Origin: Stenotrophomonas maltophilia
Lineage (GTDB): Bacteria; Pseudomonadota; Gammaproteobacteria; Xanthomonadales; Xanthomonadaceae
NCBI RefSeq assembly: GCF_900186865.1
Contig: NZ_LT906480.1
Location: 3,428,001-3,492,000, forward strand
DNA: 64,000 nt
Direction of reading: 5' to 3'
Below are positions 32,494-40,912 of the stretch, piece by piece; within the stretch, counting starts at the first letter, position 1, and each line of letters begins with the position of its first letter. Position numbers and translations under genes: made by a program. The notes below the pieces were generated by a model that searched no databases, was not told the origin of the DNA, and worked only from the letters and a program-made list of their open reading frames with translations.

Positions 32494-33552
32494 ATGGCAC
32501 TTCTGTTCATCGACGGTTTCGATCACTATGACCCGCAGGCCGTGGACAGCTTTGGCGCTCCGTGGCTTGCGCGTGGCAAAGCGGCGTATCTGTCACCGCA
32601 GGCCATCCGCATCAATGGCCGTCGCCCGTCCTCCTATGCCCTGCGTTTGCCGGAAGGCTCGGGTGGTGGCTACGTCAAGAACCTCGACGCCACCAAGACC
32701 AGCCTGATCGTCGGTGCGGCCATTCGCGTGGTGCCGTACGAGAACACCTATACCGAACCCTTGCTGCTCGGCGTGCGCGATACCAACTCGCAGGTCGCAC
32801 ATTTGGTGAAGATCGGCGAGGACGGGCGGCTCAAGCTCTACCGCTGGCAATACGGCTATGACCAGTTGATCTCTGTCTCAGTCGCCAGCGCTCCGGCGCG
32901 CGGCTGGCACTACATCGAGTTGCAGGTCACGCAAGGCACCAGCAACGGCATTCTGTCAGTGCGTATCAACGGAATCCTGGCCATCCAGATGACGGCGCAG
33001 AACACCATTCAAGGTGGTGGCCAACTGCTTACGGCATTCGTGGGCGCAGTGCCCGGCCAGAACTGCCCGCTCACCATCGACGTCGACGACTTCTACATCG
33101 CCGACACCAGCGGCACGATCAACAACACCTTCCTCGGTGATGTGCGCGTCGATGCCTTGCAGGCACAGGCCGATGGCAGCCTGAACCAGTGGACAACCAG
33201 TCCGGTCGGCACCGCTGCCTGGGAAGCCGTGAGTGACGAAGACGAGGCTACGGCAATCAGTGCGCCCAGCGTGGGGCTGCGTCAGTCCTTCGATGTCGAG
33301 CCGCTGCCGGTGATGGCCACGCCCGCCATCTACGGCGTGCAACTGACGATGCTGGCACGCAAGACCGACGCCGGTCTGGGTAAGGTCAAAGGCCTCGTGG
33401 TCAGTGGTGCGCAGAGCGCCGTCAGTACCGACATCATTCTGCAGGAGCAACTGGCCTGGCAGAGCACGCTGTTCGAGCGCAACCCGAACGGCAACTTGCA
33501 GTGGACGGAGGCCGCGTTCAATGCCGCTGAGTTCGGCGTGGAGTCGGCATGA
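32494..33552 (+). CDS. Tail protein with LamG/concanavalin-like domain
   Basis: 352 aa. Residues ~1-205 look like a jelly-roll (LamG/concanavalin-like) domain: FIDGFDHYDPQAVDSFGAPW, then HYIELQVTQGTSNGILSVRI and LTIDVDDFYIADTSG. Such proteins occur as minor tail or distal tail components that may bind sugars. The C-terminal part is not recognised. Begins 5 bp after the tape measure gene; overlaps the next gene by 4 bp (ATGA). Confidence 0.7.
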   Translation: MALLFIDGFDHYDPQAVDSFGAPWLARGKAAYLSPQAIRINGRRPSSYALRLPEGSGGGYVKNLDATKTSLIVGAAIRVVPYENTYTEPLLLGVRDTNSQVAHLVKIGEDGRLKLYRWQYGYDQLISVSVASAPARGWHYIELQVTQGTSNGILSVRINGILAIQMTAQNTIQGGGQLLTAFVGAVPGQNCPLTIDVDDFYIADTSGTINNTFLGDVRVDALQAQADGSLNQWTTSPVGTAAWEAVSDEDEATAISAPSVGLRQSFDVEPLPVMATPAIYGVQLTMLARKTDAGLGKVKGLVVSGAQSAVSTDIILQEQLAWQSTLFERNPNGNLQWTEAAFNAAEFGVESA

Positions 33553-35132
33553 CGGATCGCATCATCGTTCAAGACATCGCGGAGGTTTCCAGCAAACCGA
33601 CGCCTGGAAGCGAACTGCCCGCCTTCCAAGGTGAAGTGCTCTCGCGCGCCACCTTCGGGGCGAGCGCAGCCAGCTTCACGCCGGAAACAGCTGTCGCTCC
33701 GCTGCCGCCCAATCTGGCGGCCAGCCTGCTGGCGGAATCCTTGGCAGGCCCCTGGCCACCCATCGATTCACCGACATTCTTGGTCGAAGTGCTGCGCCGA
33801 GATACGGCCTCAAGCGCCATCGTCACCACTGGTATGGATACCTTTGGCGACCAGCCGTGGCCGGATGCGCAACGCGGCGTGTTTGCCTTCCGCCACGATT
33901 GGATGGAGCCCCTCGTCGAACGGTTGGAGTGGCAGACCAGCGTCACGCGGCTGGCCAGCGGCAACGAATCCCGGCAGGCGCGCCGACGCGTTCCCCGGCG
34001 TTGGCTCACCTACAAGGTGGGTAACGCTCGCCAGACCGATGCCCTGGTGGCTGACTGGCTGGCCGATCATCTCGGTCAAATGGCGCTGTGGCCGCTGCCG
34101 CAGTACGCGGTTCACCTGACCGAGTCCTGCGAACGTGGCGCACTGGCACTCAATGTGACGGAGGCTGACGGGCGACAGTTCGGGCCGATCTCAGCGAATG
34201 TGCGCCTGACCTACGACGGGGTACAGGGCTGGCAGGAAATTGAGGGCAATGGTCGCTGGATTTTGATCATCGCCGCCGACGGCTGGCAGATCGCGCAACT
34301 CAGCGATGTGGAAAGCGACCTGCTGTGGCTGATGGAACCTTTGGCACGCGCCGCAGCCGTAGGCAGCACCGTCATGCCCTTGGTGTGGGGCAAGGCCATC
34401 GACCCGGCCGATCTCACGCAGTGGGTGCCGGGCATGGTCGGCGGCAACATTCCCACGCAGATCCAGTCTGCACCATTGCCCGACCAGGATGTCCTGGATG
34501 ACCCATGGCTCGACGAGATCCCGATCTGGCCGGATGGCAACTGGCGTGACGATCCGACGGCCGCCGCGCAAGCGACGATCACCCGCCAGGACTTTTCGCC
34601 TGCAGATCCGTGGGTGCGCCGGGACGATCCGTGGGCGACCACGACTTTGCAGCGGCGCTATCTGGCCAGCTCACTTGATGAAATCGAAATCTGGCGGGCG
34701 CGGTTGTGGCGCACCCAAGGCCGTCTGGAAGCCTTCTGGCTGCCCGATGGCTTGGCCCCGATCCTGTGGGTGACCGCAGAGGCCGATCCCGAAGATGGCT
34801 TCCTGCGCGTGGATGGCAAAGACATCTCCGCGCGAATTTCGGATTTTTGGCATCGCCCCGCCGCCTGCTTGATCGTGCACCCAGACGGCTATCGGCAGTA
34901 CGCCCTGACGGCGACCTGCCATCTGGATCAAGGCGGTGTGCTGGTGCTGCGCTCGGGTCTCGACGACTGGGTGCCCGCAGGCAGCCGCGTCATTCGCCTC
35001 GTGCGCTGCCGCCTCGACCACGACGCAGTCGATCTGTACTGGCACAGCCCGACGCTGCTGGAGATCACCTTGACCGCGCGCCAGTTGCCCGAACCGCGCG
35101 GGAATGACCGTCAAACCTACGAGGGAGAGTAA
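33549..35132 (+). CDS. Phage minor tail protein
   Basis: 527 aa, family not firmly recognised. The region FRHDWMEPLVERLEWQTSVT, ASGNESRQARRRVPRRWLTY resembles siphophage minor tail proteins encoded between the tape measure and DUF2163 genes. Trp-rich elements recur through the protein. It probably forms part of the distal tail or baseplate. It overlaps the preceding gene by ATGA. Confidence 0.7.
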   Translation: MTDRIIVQDIAEVSSKPTPGSELPAFQGEVLSRATFGASAASFTPETAVAPLPPNLAASLLAESLAGPWPPIDSPTFLVEVLRRDTASSAIVTTGMDTFGDQPWPDAQRGVFAFRHDWMEPLVERLEWQTSVTRLASGNESRQARRRVPRRWLTYKVGNARQTDALVADWLADHLGQMALWPLPQYAVHLTESCERGALALNVTEADGRQFGPISANVRLTYDGVQGWQEIEGNGRWILIIAADGWQIAQLSDVESDLLWLMEPLARAAAVGSTVMPLVWGKAIDPADLTQWVPGMVGGNIPTQIQSAPLPDQDVLDDPWLDEIPIWPDGNWRDDPTAAAQATITRQDFSPADPWVRRDDPWATTTLQRRYLASSLDEIEIWRARLWRTQGRLEAFWLPDGLAPILWVTAEADPEDGFLRVDGKDISARISDFWHRPAACLIVHPDGYRQYALTATCHLDQGGVLVLRSGLDDWVPAGSRVIRLVRCRLDHDAVDLYWHSPTLLEITLTARQLPEPRGNDRQTYEGE

Positions 35133-35137
35133 GCACG

Positions 35138-35926
35138 ATGAGCCAGAACCCCTTGCTGGAAGTCGAGCTATACGCCTTCGCCAGCGACAGCGCGCAGTTC
35201 TATCTGACGCCGCACGAATTCGACGTCGATCTGGACGGCAATCTGTACGCAAGCCTGCCCATCGAACGCAACGAACTGGCGCTGGGTGCTGAAGCTGCGA
35301 AGGCTGGGCTGGATCTGAAACTGCCGCCGAACTGTGATTTGGTGCGCCATCTGCTCGCCAACTCGCTGACCGGTGACACCACCTCGATCACCCTGCGCAT
35401 CGGACGGCGTGACACTTGGGGCGACTACTGGTGGATCTCAGGTACGCGCTGGATGGGCCGGGTGCTGGGCGTCGAAGTCGCTGACGATGTGGCTCGCGTT
35501 CGCTGCGAGTCGGCGCAAGTCAGTTTGAAGCGCATCGGGTTGCGGCGGCTCTACAGCCGCAAGTGTTCCCACGTTCTGTATTCGGCAGCCTGCGGTGCGT
35601 CACCGATTGCTGTCAGCGCCTTCGTGAGCAACAGCTATGGCCGCAACGTCGATCTCGATGGCGGCACGCCCGGTAGCGTCAACGGTGGCTTGGCCGGTGG
35701 TTGGCTGCAAACCCCGGAAGGTGCCCGCCACATGATCGTCAACGATTACGGTGGCGGCGTGGAGTTGCTCTATCCGGTAGCCATTGAGGTCGGCACCGAA
35801 GTGCTGCTGACGGTCGGTTGCGACCACAGCACGGCCACGTGCGAGTCGCGCTTCGGCAACCTCGACAACTACGGCGGCTTTCCCGCCATCCCAAGCAAGA
35901 ACCCGTTTTCGACCGGCGTGTTCTGA
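35138..35926 (+). CDS. Tail protein, DUF2163/BR0599 family
   Basis: 262 aa. The C-terminal signature is clear: a cysteine in CDHSTATCESRFGNLDNYGG and the ending FPAIPSKNPF, characteristic of BR0599-type proteins, with upstream Cys residues (RKCSHVLYSAACGAS) that may bind metal. This family is found in the tail tip of siphophages and gene transfer agents. It probably contributes to the baseplate hub. Confidence 0.87.
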   Translation: MSQNPLLEVELYAFASDSAQFYLTPHEFDVDLDGNLYASLPIERNELALGAEAAKAGLDLKLPPNCDLVRHLLANSLTGDTTSITLRIGRRDTWGDYWWISGTRWMGRVLGVEVADDVARVRCESAQVSLKRIGLRRLYSRKCSHVLYSAACGASPIAVSAFVSNSYGRNVDLDGGTPGSVNGGLAGGWLQTPEGARHMIVNDYGGGVELLYPVAIEVGTEVLLTVGCDHSTATCESRFGNLDNYGGFPAIPSKNPFSTGVF

Positions 35927-35944
35927 ATCCCTGGAGAAATCGCC

Positions 35945-36172
35945 ATGTGGTACCTCGTCGTCATCGTGGTGGCGGCGCTGGTTTCGGTCGCGCTCGCCCC
36001 GAAACCGCCCGAACCCAAACCGGCGTCCCTGTCCGACGTCGATGCCCCAACCGCAGAAGAAGGCCGACCGATTCCCGTCGTGTTCGGCACCGTGCTGCTG
36101 CGCGGCTCTAACGTCGTCTGGTACGGCGATCTGGAAGCCGATCCGATCAAGAAGAAAGGTGGCAAGAAATGA
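35945..36172 (+). CDS. Small membrane-anchored tail assembly protein
   Basis: 75 aa. The N-terminus is a single hydrophobic helix (WYLVVIVVAALVSVALAP), followed by a Pro-rich linker and a small conserved part (PIPVVFGTVLLRGSNVVWYG). Proteins of this kind precede the tail tip gene in many siphophages. Stop overlaps the next start by ATGA. Confidence 0.75.
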   Translation: MWYLVVIVVAALVSVALAPKPPEPKPASLSDVDAPTAEEGRPIPVVFGTVLLRGSNVVWYGDLEADPIKKKGGKK

Positions 36173-36384
36173 CCACGCAGACCGTCATCACCATCGATCA
36201 TGTGCGCGCCGTGGGCCTTTGCGTGAACGGCACGCGCACATGGTTTGCGCGTCACGATCTGGACTTCCGCGCCTTTCTGCGGGATGGCTGTGACGCCGAC
36301 ACCCTGCTGGCCACAGGCGATGCAATGGCGCAGCGGGTGGTCGAGCACGCCCGCAATCAGTCCAGCCAGCGGGAGCAAGGCTGA
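36169..36384 (+). CDS. Small tail-region protein
   Basis: 71 aa, family not recognised. Sequence ITIDHVRAVGLCVNGTRTWF followed by DFRAFLRDGCDADTLLATGD. It is coupled by ATGA to the gene before it and by TGATG to the tail tip gene after it, a strong sign of a real co-translated gene. May be an assembly factor for the tip protein. Confidence 0.75.
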   Translation: MTTQTVITIDHVRAVGLCVNGTRTWFARHDLDFRAFLRDGCDADTLLATGDAMAQRVVEHARNQSSQREQG

Positions 36385-38654
36385 TGGGTGGCAGCAGCAA
36401 ATCGCAGACCGTCGGCTACCGCTACCGGATGGGGCTGCATCTAGCCCTGTGCCAAGGGCCGGTCGATGCCGTGCAGGAAATCCAGATGGGCGACCGTACA
36501 GCGTGGGGTGATGCCGACCGTGCGCCGCTTCCGAACGGGCATGGACTGACCAGTCTCTCCATCAACAAGCCCACCCTGTTTGGTGGTGACGAGCGTGAAG
36601 GCGGCGTGGTGGGCACCATCGATGTGCTGTCGGGCCATGCTGGTCAGGGGCGTAACGACTATCTGATGAGTCGCCTTGGGCCAGCCATTCCGGCATTTCG
36701 GGGCGTGTTGTCCTTGGTCGCACGCAAGATCCTGTTTGCGGCCAACAACCCGTACATCAAGCCTTGGGCTGTGCGGGTGCGTCGCTTCAATGCCGGTTGG
36801 CATGACCATGCCTGGATGGGAGATTCCGAAGTCCGCATCTGGGATGAGGACGAAGGACAGGAGATCAGCGTCGGCATGAATCCGGCGCACATCCTGGTTC
36901 AGTGCCTCACCGATCCGCACTGGGGCATGGGCTATCCGCAGAGCACCATCGGCTGGAGTTTCTGGAATGCGGCATGGGCTTTGTCGAGTGAGGGCTTCGG
37001 CCTCAATTTGATCTGGACGCGCCAGCAGCCCATCGAGAGCTTCATCGGCCAGGTCATCGACCACATCGGCGGCATCCTCTACACCGATCCGGAGCAAGGC
37101 ACGTTTGAGCTCAAGCTGCTGCGCGACGACTACTGGATCGATAGCCTGCCGCAGTTGGGCCCTGACGAAATCGTGCGGCTGGAACGCTTCGAGCGCGCCC
37201 AGTGGGGCGAGCTACCCAATGAACTGACCGTGGTCTACACCGATTGGCAAACCGGCGGTGATGCGACGGTCACAGTCGAAAATCTTGCCACCATCCAGTT
37301 GCAAGGCGGCGTGATCAATCAGCGCCGCGACTACCCAGGCGTCAACTACGGGCCACTCGCTGCCCGGCTGGCCTTGCGTGACCTGCGCGCCTTGGGTTCG
37401 CCGCTGGCCCGGATGAGTCTGACGGTGGCACGCGACACGTTGGAGCGTGCGCCGCTGCCGGGTGATGTATTTCTGCTGAACTGGCCGCGCTTGGGTGTGG
37501 ATCAGATGGTGGTGCGCGTCACCGGCATCGACACCGGCACCTTGGGAGCGGCCGAGTGGCGCATCGAAGCGATGGAGGATGTGTTCGGGATGAGCAATAC
37601 CGTGCTGTCGCCCCCGCCACCGCACGTCGAGGAGCCGACCATCGAACCTTTGCCGCCCGCCGTGGTGCTGGCCGTCGAGGTGCCGTATTGGGAACTGGCC
37701 CGGCGCTTGTCGCGCGCAGAGCTGGCCTACCTGACCGACACGGACACCTATCTCGGTGCGTTGGCCGCCGCCGGTGGGACCGGGCAGTTGAACTGGCAAC
37801 TGGCCACCGGCGCATCTGGCGGCGACCTCGCAGTCGTTGTGGGCGAGGACTACGCGCCGCTGCTGGCGCTCGATGCAGCCTTGCCTGCCAGCGAAGCCGA
37901 TGCCATTGGTGTGCCGGTGACCGCCATCAGCCAACCAGAGAGGCTGGCCGAGGGTGACTACGCCTATCTGGTGGATGCCAGTGGGGCGATTGCAGAGGCC
38001 GTCGCTGTCCTGGCCTTCGATGCTGCAAACGCAACCATCGATCTCGCACGCGGCGTGCTCGACACCACACCTCAGGCACATGCGTCTGGAACTTGGCTGA
38101 TCGGTGTCGGCGAATGGCTGGCATCCGAAGGTGCGGAGCGCGCCCCGGGCGAATCGGTGTTCGTGGGCGCGATTCCTCGCACGTCGACCGATCAGGGCGA
38201 TCCTGTGCTGGCCGCTAATGGGCAGCCGATGGTGCTGGCCGGTCGGCAGTCCTTGCCGTATCCACCCGGTCGCATCCGTCTCAATGGCCAGACCGAGCCT
38301 GCCGTGGTGGCCGGTGATCTCGCCGTCGCGTGGGTCCATCGCGACCGCACGCAGCAGACCGCCTATCTCGTGCAGCAAGACGAGGGCGACATCGGGCCGG
38401 AACTGGGCGTGACCTACACGCTGCGTATCCGCAATCGCAACAACGTGCTGGTTTGTACTGAGACGGGGTTGCTTGGCACCACTTACATCTGGACCGCAGC
38501 CGTGGCCGCGCTGGATGCCGGTGCGCTGGGCGACCGCATCACGGTCGAGATCAGCGCCGAGCGCGATGGTTTGAGTAGCTGGCAGCCGCAGGTCCGGGTC
38601 ATGGATCGCGCGGGCTACGGCCTGCGCTGGGGACAGTATTGGGGAGGTGTGTGA
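36384..38654 (+). CDS. Phage tail tip/host specificity protein (gpJ-like)
   Basis: 756 aa. The beginning (GYRYRMGLHLALCQGPVDAV, EIQMGDRTAWG) is typical of tail-tip proteins of the gpJ/hub type. Hub elements follow (YLMSRLGPAIPAFRGVLSLV, IESFIGQVIDHIGGILYTDP). The C-terminal half, from ~430, looks like beta-rich fibronectin-like or carbohydrate-contact regions (RIRLNGQTEPAVVAGDLAVA). It should sit at the tail end and determine host contact. It overlaps the glycosyltransferase-like gene by 1 bp. Confidence 0.82.
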   Translation: MGGSSKSQTVGYRYRMGLHLALCQGPVDAVQEIQMGDRTAWGDADRAPLPNGHGLTSLSINKPTLFGGDEREGGVVGTIDVLSGHAGQGRNDYLMSRLGPAIPAFRGVLSLVARKILFAANNPYIKPWAVRVRRFNAGWHDHAWMGDSEVRIWDEDEGQEISVGMNPAHILVQCLTDPHWGMGYPQSTIGWSFWNAAWALSSEGFGLNLIWTRQQPIESFIGQVIDHIGGILYTDPEQGTFELKLLRDDYWIDSLPQLGPDEIVRLERFERAQWGELPNELTVVYTDWQTGGDATVTVENLATIQLQGGVINQRRDYPGVNYGPLAARLALRDLRALGSPLARMSLTVARDTLERAPLPGDVFLLNWPRLGVDQMVVRVTGIDTGTLGAAEWRIEAMEDVFGMSNTVLSPPPPHVEEPTIEPLPPAVVLAVEVPYWELARRLSRAELAYLTDTDTYLGALAAAGGTGQLNWQLATGASGGDLAVVVGEDYAPLLALDAALPASEADAIGVPVTAISQPERLAEGDYAYLVDASGAIAEAVAVLAFDAANATIDLARGVLDTTPQAHASGTWLIGVGEWLASEGAERAPGESVFVGAIPRTSTDQGDPVLAANGQPMVLAGRQSLPYPPGRIRLNGQTEPAVVAGDLAVAWVHRDRTQQTAYLVQQDEGDIGPELGVTYTLRIRNRNNVLVCTETGLLGTTYIWTAAVAALDAGALGDRITVEISAERDGLSSWQPQVRVMDRAGYGLRWGQYWGGV

Positions 38655-39250
38655 TGGAAGCACGCATTGATGTTCATCTGCTCACCCTGAACGAGCCTGC
38701 CGAATGGCGGGAGGCCTGCATCGCCAGCCTCGAGGACGCACCGATCCAGTTGCACGTTTTGCCGGGCATTCCGGGACGCATCGGTGAGGCACGCGCGGCA
38801 GGTTATGCGCAAGGCACGCTGCCGCTGGTGTCCTTCGTCGATCCCGACGATCTGTACGAAGCCAGTGCCTTCACACAACTGGCCGATGCGTTGGACGCCT
38901 GCCCGCAAGCCGTGATGGCCTACACCGACGAAGCACTGACCGACGGAAACGGTCAGGACATCGCCGTGCGTCGTCTGGCCTACAGCCGTTGGCAGCACGC
39001 CAACAGCGCCAGCCACGTTCACGGCCTGATCGTGATGCGCCGATCTGCCGTGGAAGCCGTGCTCAAGGAAACCACCGACCTCAATAACTTTGCCGATTGG
39101 CTGCTGACCCTGCTCGTGGCCAAACGTGGCGGCGTGCTGTACCTGCCCATCGTCGGGCGGCATTGGCGACAGCACCCGCAGCAAAGTCATCGCATCGGCG
39201 ACCCGGAAGCAGTCCTGCGTATTCGCCAAGCATCGAATCTTTGGAGATAA
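38654..39250 (+). CDS. Glycosyltransferase family 2-like protein
   Basis: 198 aa. A GT-A-like N-terminus (IDVHLLTLNEPAEWREACIA), a DxD-type element in VSFVDPDDLYEASAF, and a later LIVMRRSAVEAVL fit a small glycosyltransferase 2. The domain is at the short end of the family (usually 230 or more). It is encoded directly after the tail tip gene and overlaps it, an unusual place. It might glycosylate tail tip proteins or be a binding domain derived from the fold; both are speculation. Confidence 0.7.
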   Translation: MEARIDVHLLTLNEPAEWREACIASLEDAPIQLHVLPGIPGRIGEARAAGYAQGTLPLVSFVDPDDLYEASAFTQLADALDACPQAVMAYTDEALTDGNGQDIAVRRLAYSRWQHANSASHVHGLIVMRRSAVEAVLKETTDLNNFADWLLTLLVAKRGGVLYLPIVGRHWRQHPQQSHRIGDPEAVLRIRQASNLWR

Positions 39251-39253
39251 CCC

Positions 39254-39604
39254 ATGTCATCAATCGATCCAAACCTGGGGCTCAACTACGGCTGGACGCT
39301 GGGCGAAAGCGGCTGGGACACCGGCATGGACGCCAACCTCAAGCGCTTGGGGGCAGTGGTCGGACTGTCCGTGAAAGACCGCGACCTGACCACGCCACCG
39401 GCCAGTCCCGCCAATGGCGACCGCTACCTCATTCCTGCCGCCGCCATCGGCGCGTGGGCTGGTAAGACCAACCAGATCGCCGTGCGCATCGCCGATGCCT
39501 GGGAGTACCACGTGCCCAAGATCGGCTGGCTTTGTTTCATCGAGGACGAGGCCAAGCTCTCGGCCTACAAGCCTACCGGCTGGAGCGCAGGCATCGCCAT
39601 CTGA
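39254..39604 (+). CDS. DUF2793 family tail protein
   Basis: 116 aa. DUF2793 features are visible: N-terminal GLNYGWTLGESGWDTGMDAN, then LTTPPASPANGDRYLIPAAA, IGAWAG and the terminal GWLCFIEDE. These proteins occur at the end of tail gene clusters of siphophages and gene transfer agents, probably as tail-fibre or tip components. It ends before a hairpin at 39628. Confidence 0.88.
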   Translation: MSSIDPNLGLNYGWTLGESGWDTGMDANLKRLGAVVGLSVKDRDLTTPPASPANGDRYLIPAAAIGAWAGKTNQIAVRIADAWEYHVPKIGWLCFIEDEAKLSAYKPTGWSAGIAI

Positions 39605-39627
39605 TTTCCCATCTTTGTACCCACCGG

Positions 39628-39650
39628 AAACCCGCCCACGAGGCGGGTTT
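39628..39650 (+). terminator. Hairpin AAACCCGCC-CACGA-GGCGGGTTT
   Basis: Perfect 9-bp stem with 5-base loop, followed by CGCATTTTTGGAG: a short T-run that merges into the ribosome site of the next gene. It may separate the tail and lysis genes. Same stem sequence as at 14092 and 25799. Confidence 0.65.
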
Positions 39651-39669
39651 CGCATTTTTGGAGACTGCT

Positions 39670-39975
39670 ATGACCGAACCCGAACAACAACAGCCTGCGC
39701 TCGTCGAGAACATGCTCCTGCTGAGACGCGAGGACTTCGACGAACTGCTCGACCGCGCCGCTGAACGCGGAGCCGAACGTGTCCTGACCCACCTTGGCCT
39801 GGAAAACGGCCATGCAGCGCGCGACATCCGCGAATTGCGTGACCTGCTGGAAGCATGGCGCGATGCCCGCCGCACGGCTTGGCAGACTACCGTCAAGGTC
39901 ATCACCACCGGCATCCTGGCCGCGCTGCTGGTCGGAGCCGCCATCAAGTTGAAACTGATGGGAGGCCCACAATGA
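39670..39975 (+). CDS. Single-span membrane protein (DUF6127-like), lysis region
   Basis: 101 aa. Soluble helical N-terminal ~75 residues (LRREDFDELLDRAAERGAER) and one C-terminal membrane helix (VKVITTGILAALLVGAAIKL). It sits between the tail genes and the three-helix holin, and its stop overlaps the holin start. Could be a holin partner, antiholin or spanin-like factor; not resolved from sequence. Confidence 0.7.
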   Translation: MTEPEQQQPALVENMLLLRREDFDELLDRAAERGAERVLTHLGLENGHAARDIRELRDLLEAWRDARRTAWQTTVKVITTGILAALLVGAAIKLKLMGGPQ

Positions 39976-40448
39976 TCGAGACCTTGCTCGGTGGCCTCCT
40001 CGGGGGGGCCTTCCGTCTCGCACCTGAAGTCCTCAAGTGGCTCGATCGCAAAGGTGAGCGCGGCCATGAACTGGCGATGCAGGACAAGGCGCTGGAGTTC
40101 GAGAAAATTCGCGGCGCACAACGGATGTCGGAAATCGGCGCGGGTGCCGACGCCACGTGGAATGTCGGAGCCATCGAGACCCTGCGCGAAGCCGTTCGCT
40201 CCCAGGGCGAGAAAACCGGCGTGCGCTGGGCCGATGCACTGAGTTCCAGCGTCCGCCCAGTCATCACCTACTGGTTCATGGCACTGTACTGCGCCGCCAA
40301 GACGGCAACAGTCGCAGCCGCCGTAACAGGTGGCGCTGGCTGGGGCACGGCCATCCTGCATGCCTGGACGGATGCAGATCAGGCGCTGTGGGCAGGTGTG
40401 CTGAACTTCTGGTTCCTCGGGCGCGTGTTTGAACGGGTGCGGCCGTGA
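39972..40448 (+). CDS. Holin-like protein (GTA-type 3TM)
   Basis: 158 aa. A small hydrophobic glycine-rich start (LLGGLLGGAFRLAPEVL), a soluble middle, then hydrophobic segments (VITYWFMALYCAAKTATVAA and ALWAGVLNFWFLGRVFE). This is the layout of the 'holin of 3TMs' family first described in gene transfer agents. It would permeabilise the inner membrane to release the lysozyme. It overlaps both neighbours by 4 bp. Confidence 0.75.
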   Translation: MIETLLGGLLGGAFRLAPEVLKWLDRKGERGHELAMQDKALEFEKIRGAQRMSEIGAGADATWNVGAIETLREAVRSQGEKTGVRWADALSSSVRPVITYWFMALYCAAKTATVAAAVTGGAGWGTAILHAWTDADQALWAGVLNFWFLGRVFERVRP

Positions 40449-40903
40449 TCGAAGTACCGAAGGCGGCTATCGAACTCGCAAAGCGCTTCGAGGGATTCGA
40501 ACGCAGGGTGAAGCGCGCTATCGAGATCACCGCCGTTCCCTATATCTGCCCAGCAGGGTTCTGGACGATTGGGTACGGCCACCTCTGCGACCCCAAGCAC
40601 CCACCGATTACGGAGACGGAAGCAGAGGTCTATCTGGCGCGCGATCTCCAATCGGCACTCGCTGCCACGCTGCGCTACTGCCCGGTTTTGGCCACAGAAC
40701 CCGAAGTGCGCCGAGCGGCCATCGTGGATTTCACCTTCAACCTCGGCGCTGGGCGATTGCAGACATCGACGTTGCGACGGCGCGTCAATCAGCGGGATTG
40801 GACTGCTGCGGGCCAGGAGCTGCGCCGGTGGGTCTATGGGGGCGGAAAGGTGCTGCCCGGGCTGGTGACTCGGCGGGAAGCGGAGGTTGCTCTGCTTCTC
40901 TGA
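40445..40903 (+). CDS. Endolysin, GH24 phage lysozyme
   Basis: 152 aa from GTG 40445. The T4-lysozyme triad is visible: Glu16 in FEGFE, a Cys35 where many members have Asp (YICPAG), and Thr41 in WTIGYGH. P1-type lysozymes also have Cys at that position. No N-terminal signal-arrest-release helix is present, so export would depend on the holin. It ends 9 bp before the convergent brxL stop, with no terminator between. Confidence 0.93.
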   Translation: MIEVPKAAIELAKRFEGFERRVKRAIEITAVPYICPAGFWTIGYGHLCDPKHPPITETEAEVYLARDLQSALAATLRYCPVLATEPEVRRAAIVDFTFNLGAGRLQTSTLRRRVNQRDWTAAGQELRRWVYGGGKVLPGLVTRREAEVALLL

Positions 40904-40912
40904 CCTGCCGAT

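Larger units (their letters stand above)
403..40903. mobile_element. Lambda-like siphoviral prophage, bounds approximate
   Basis: Early recombination/replication genes, terminase, a complete head and tail gene set, and a lysis cassette lie in lambda order with no broken frames apart from the expected tail frameshift. The left limit is uncertain: the XRE, ImmA/IrrE and HEPN/LOTUS genes and the recombinase cassette may belong to the phage. No direct repeats marking attachment sites were found. On the right, defence genes follow directly. Confidence 0.75.

Noticed and set aside
37212..38663. Minus-strand open frame opposite the tail tip gene
   Set aside because: His/Arg/Gln-rich antisense composition; the plus-strand gene is firmly supported by context.
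2878..40903. Direct-repeat attachment sites flanking the prophage
   Set aside because: I looked for matching sequences around the recombinase cassette and the lysozyme end and found no convincing pair; a computed repeat search over a longer contig would be needed.
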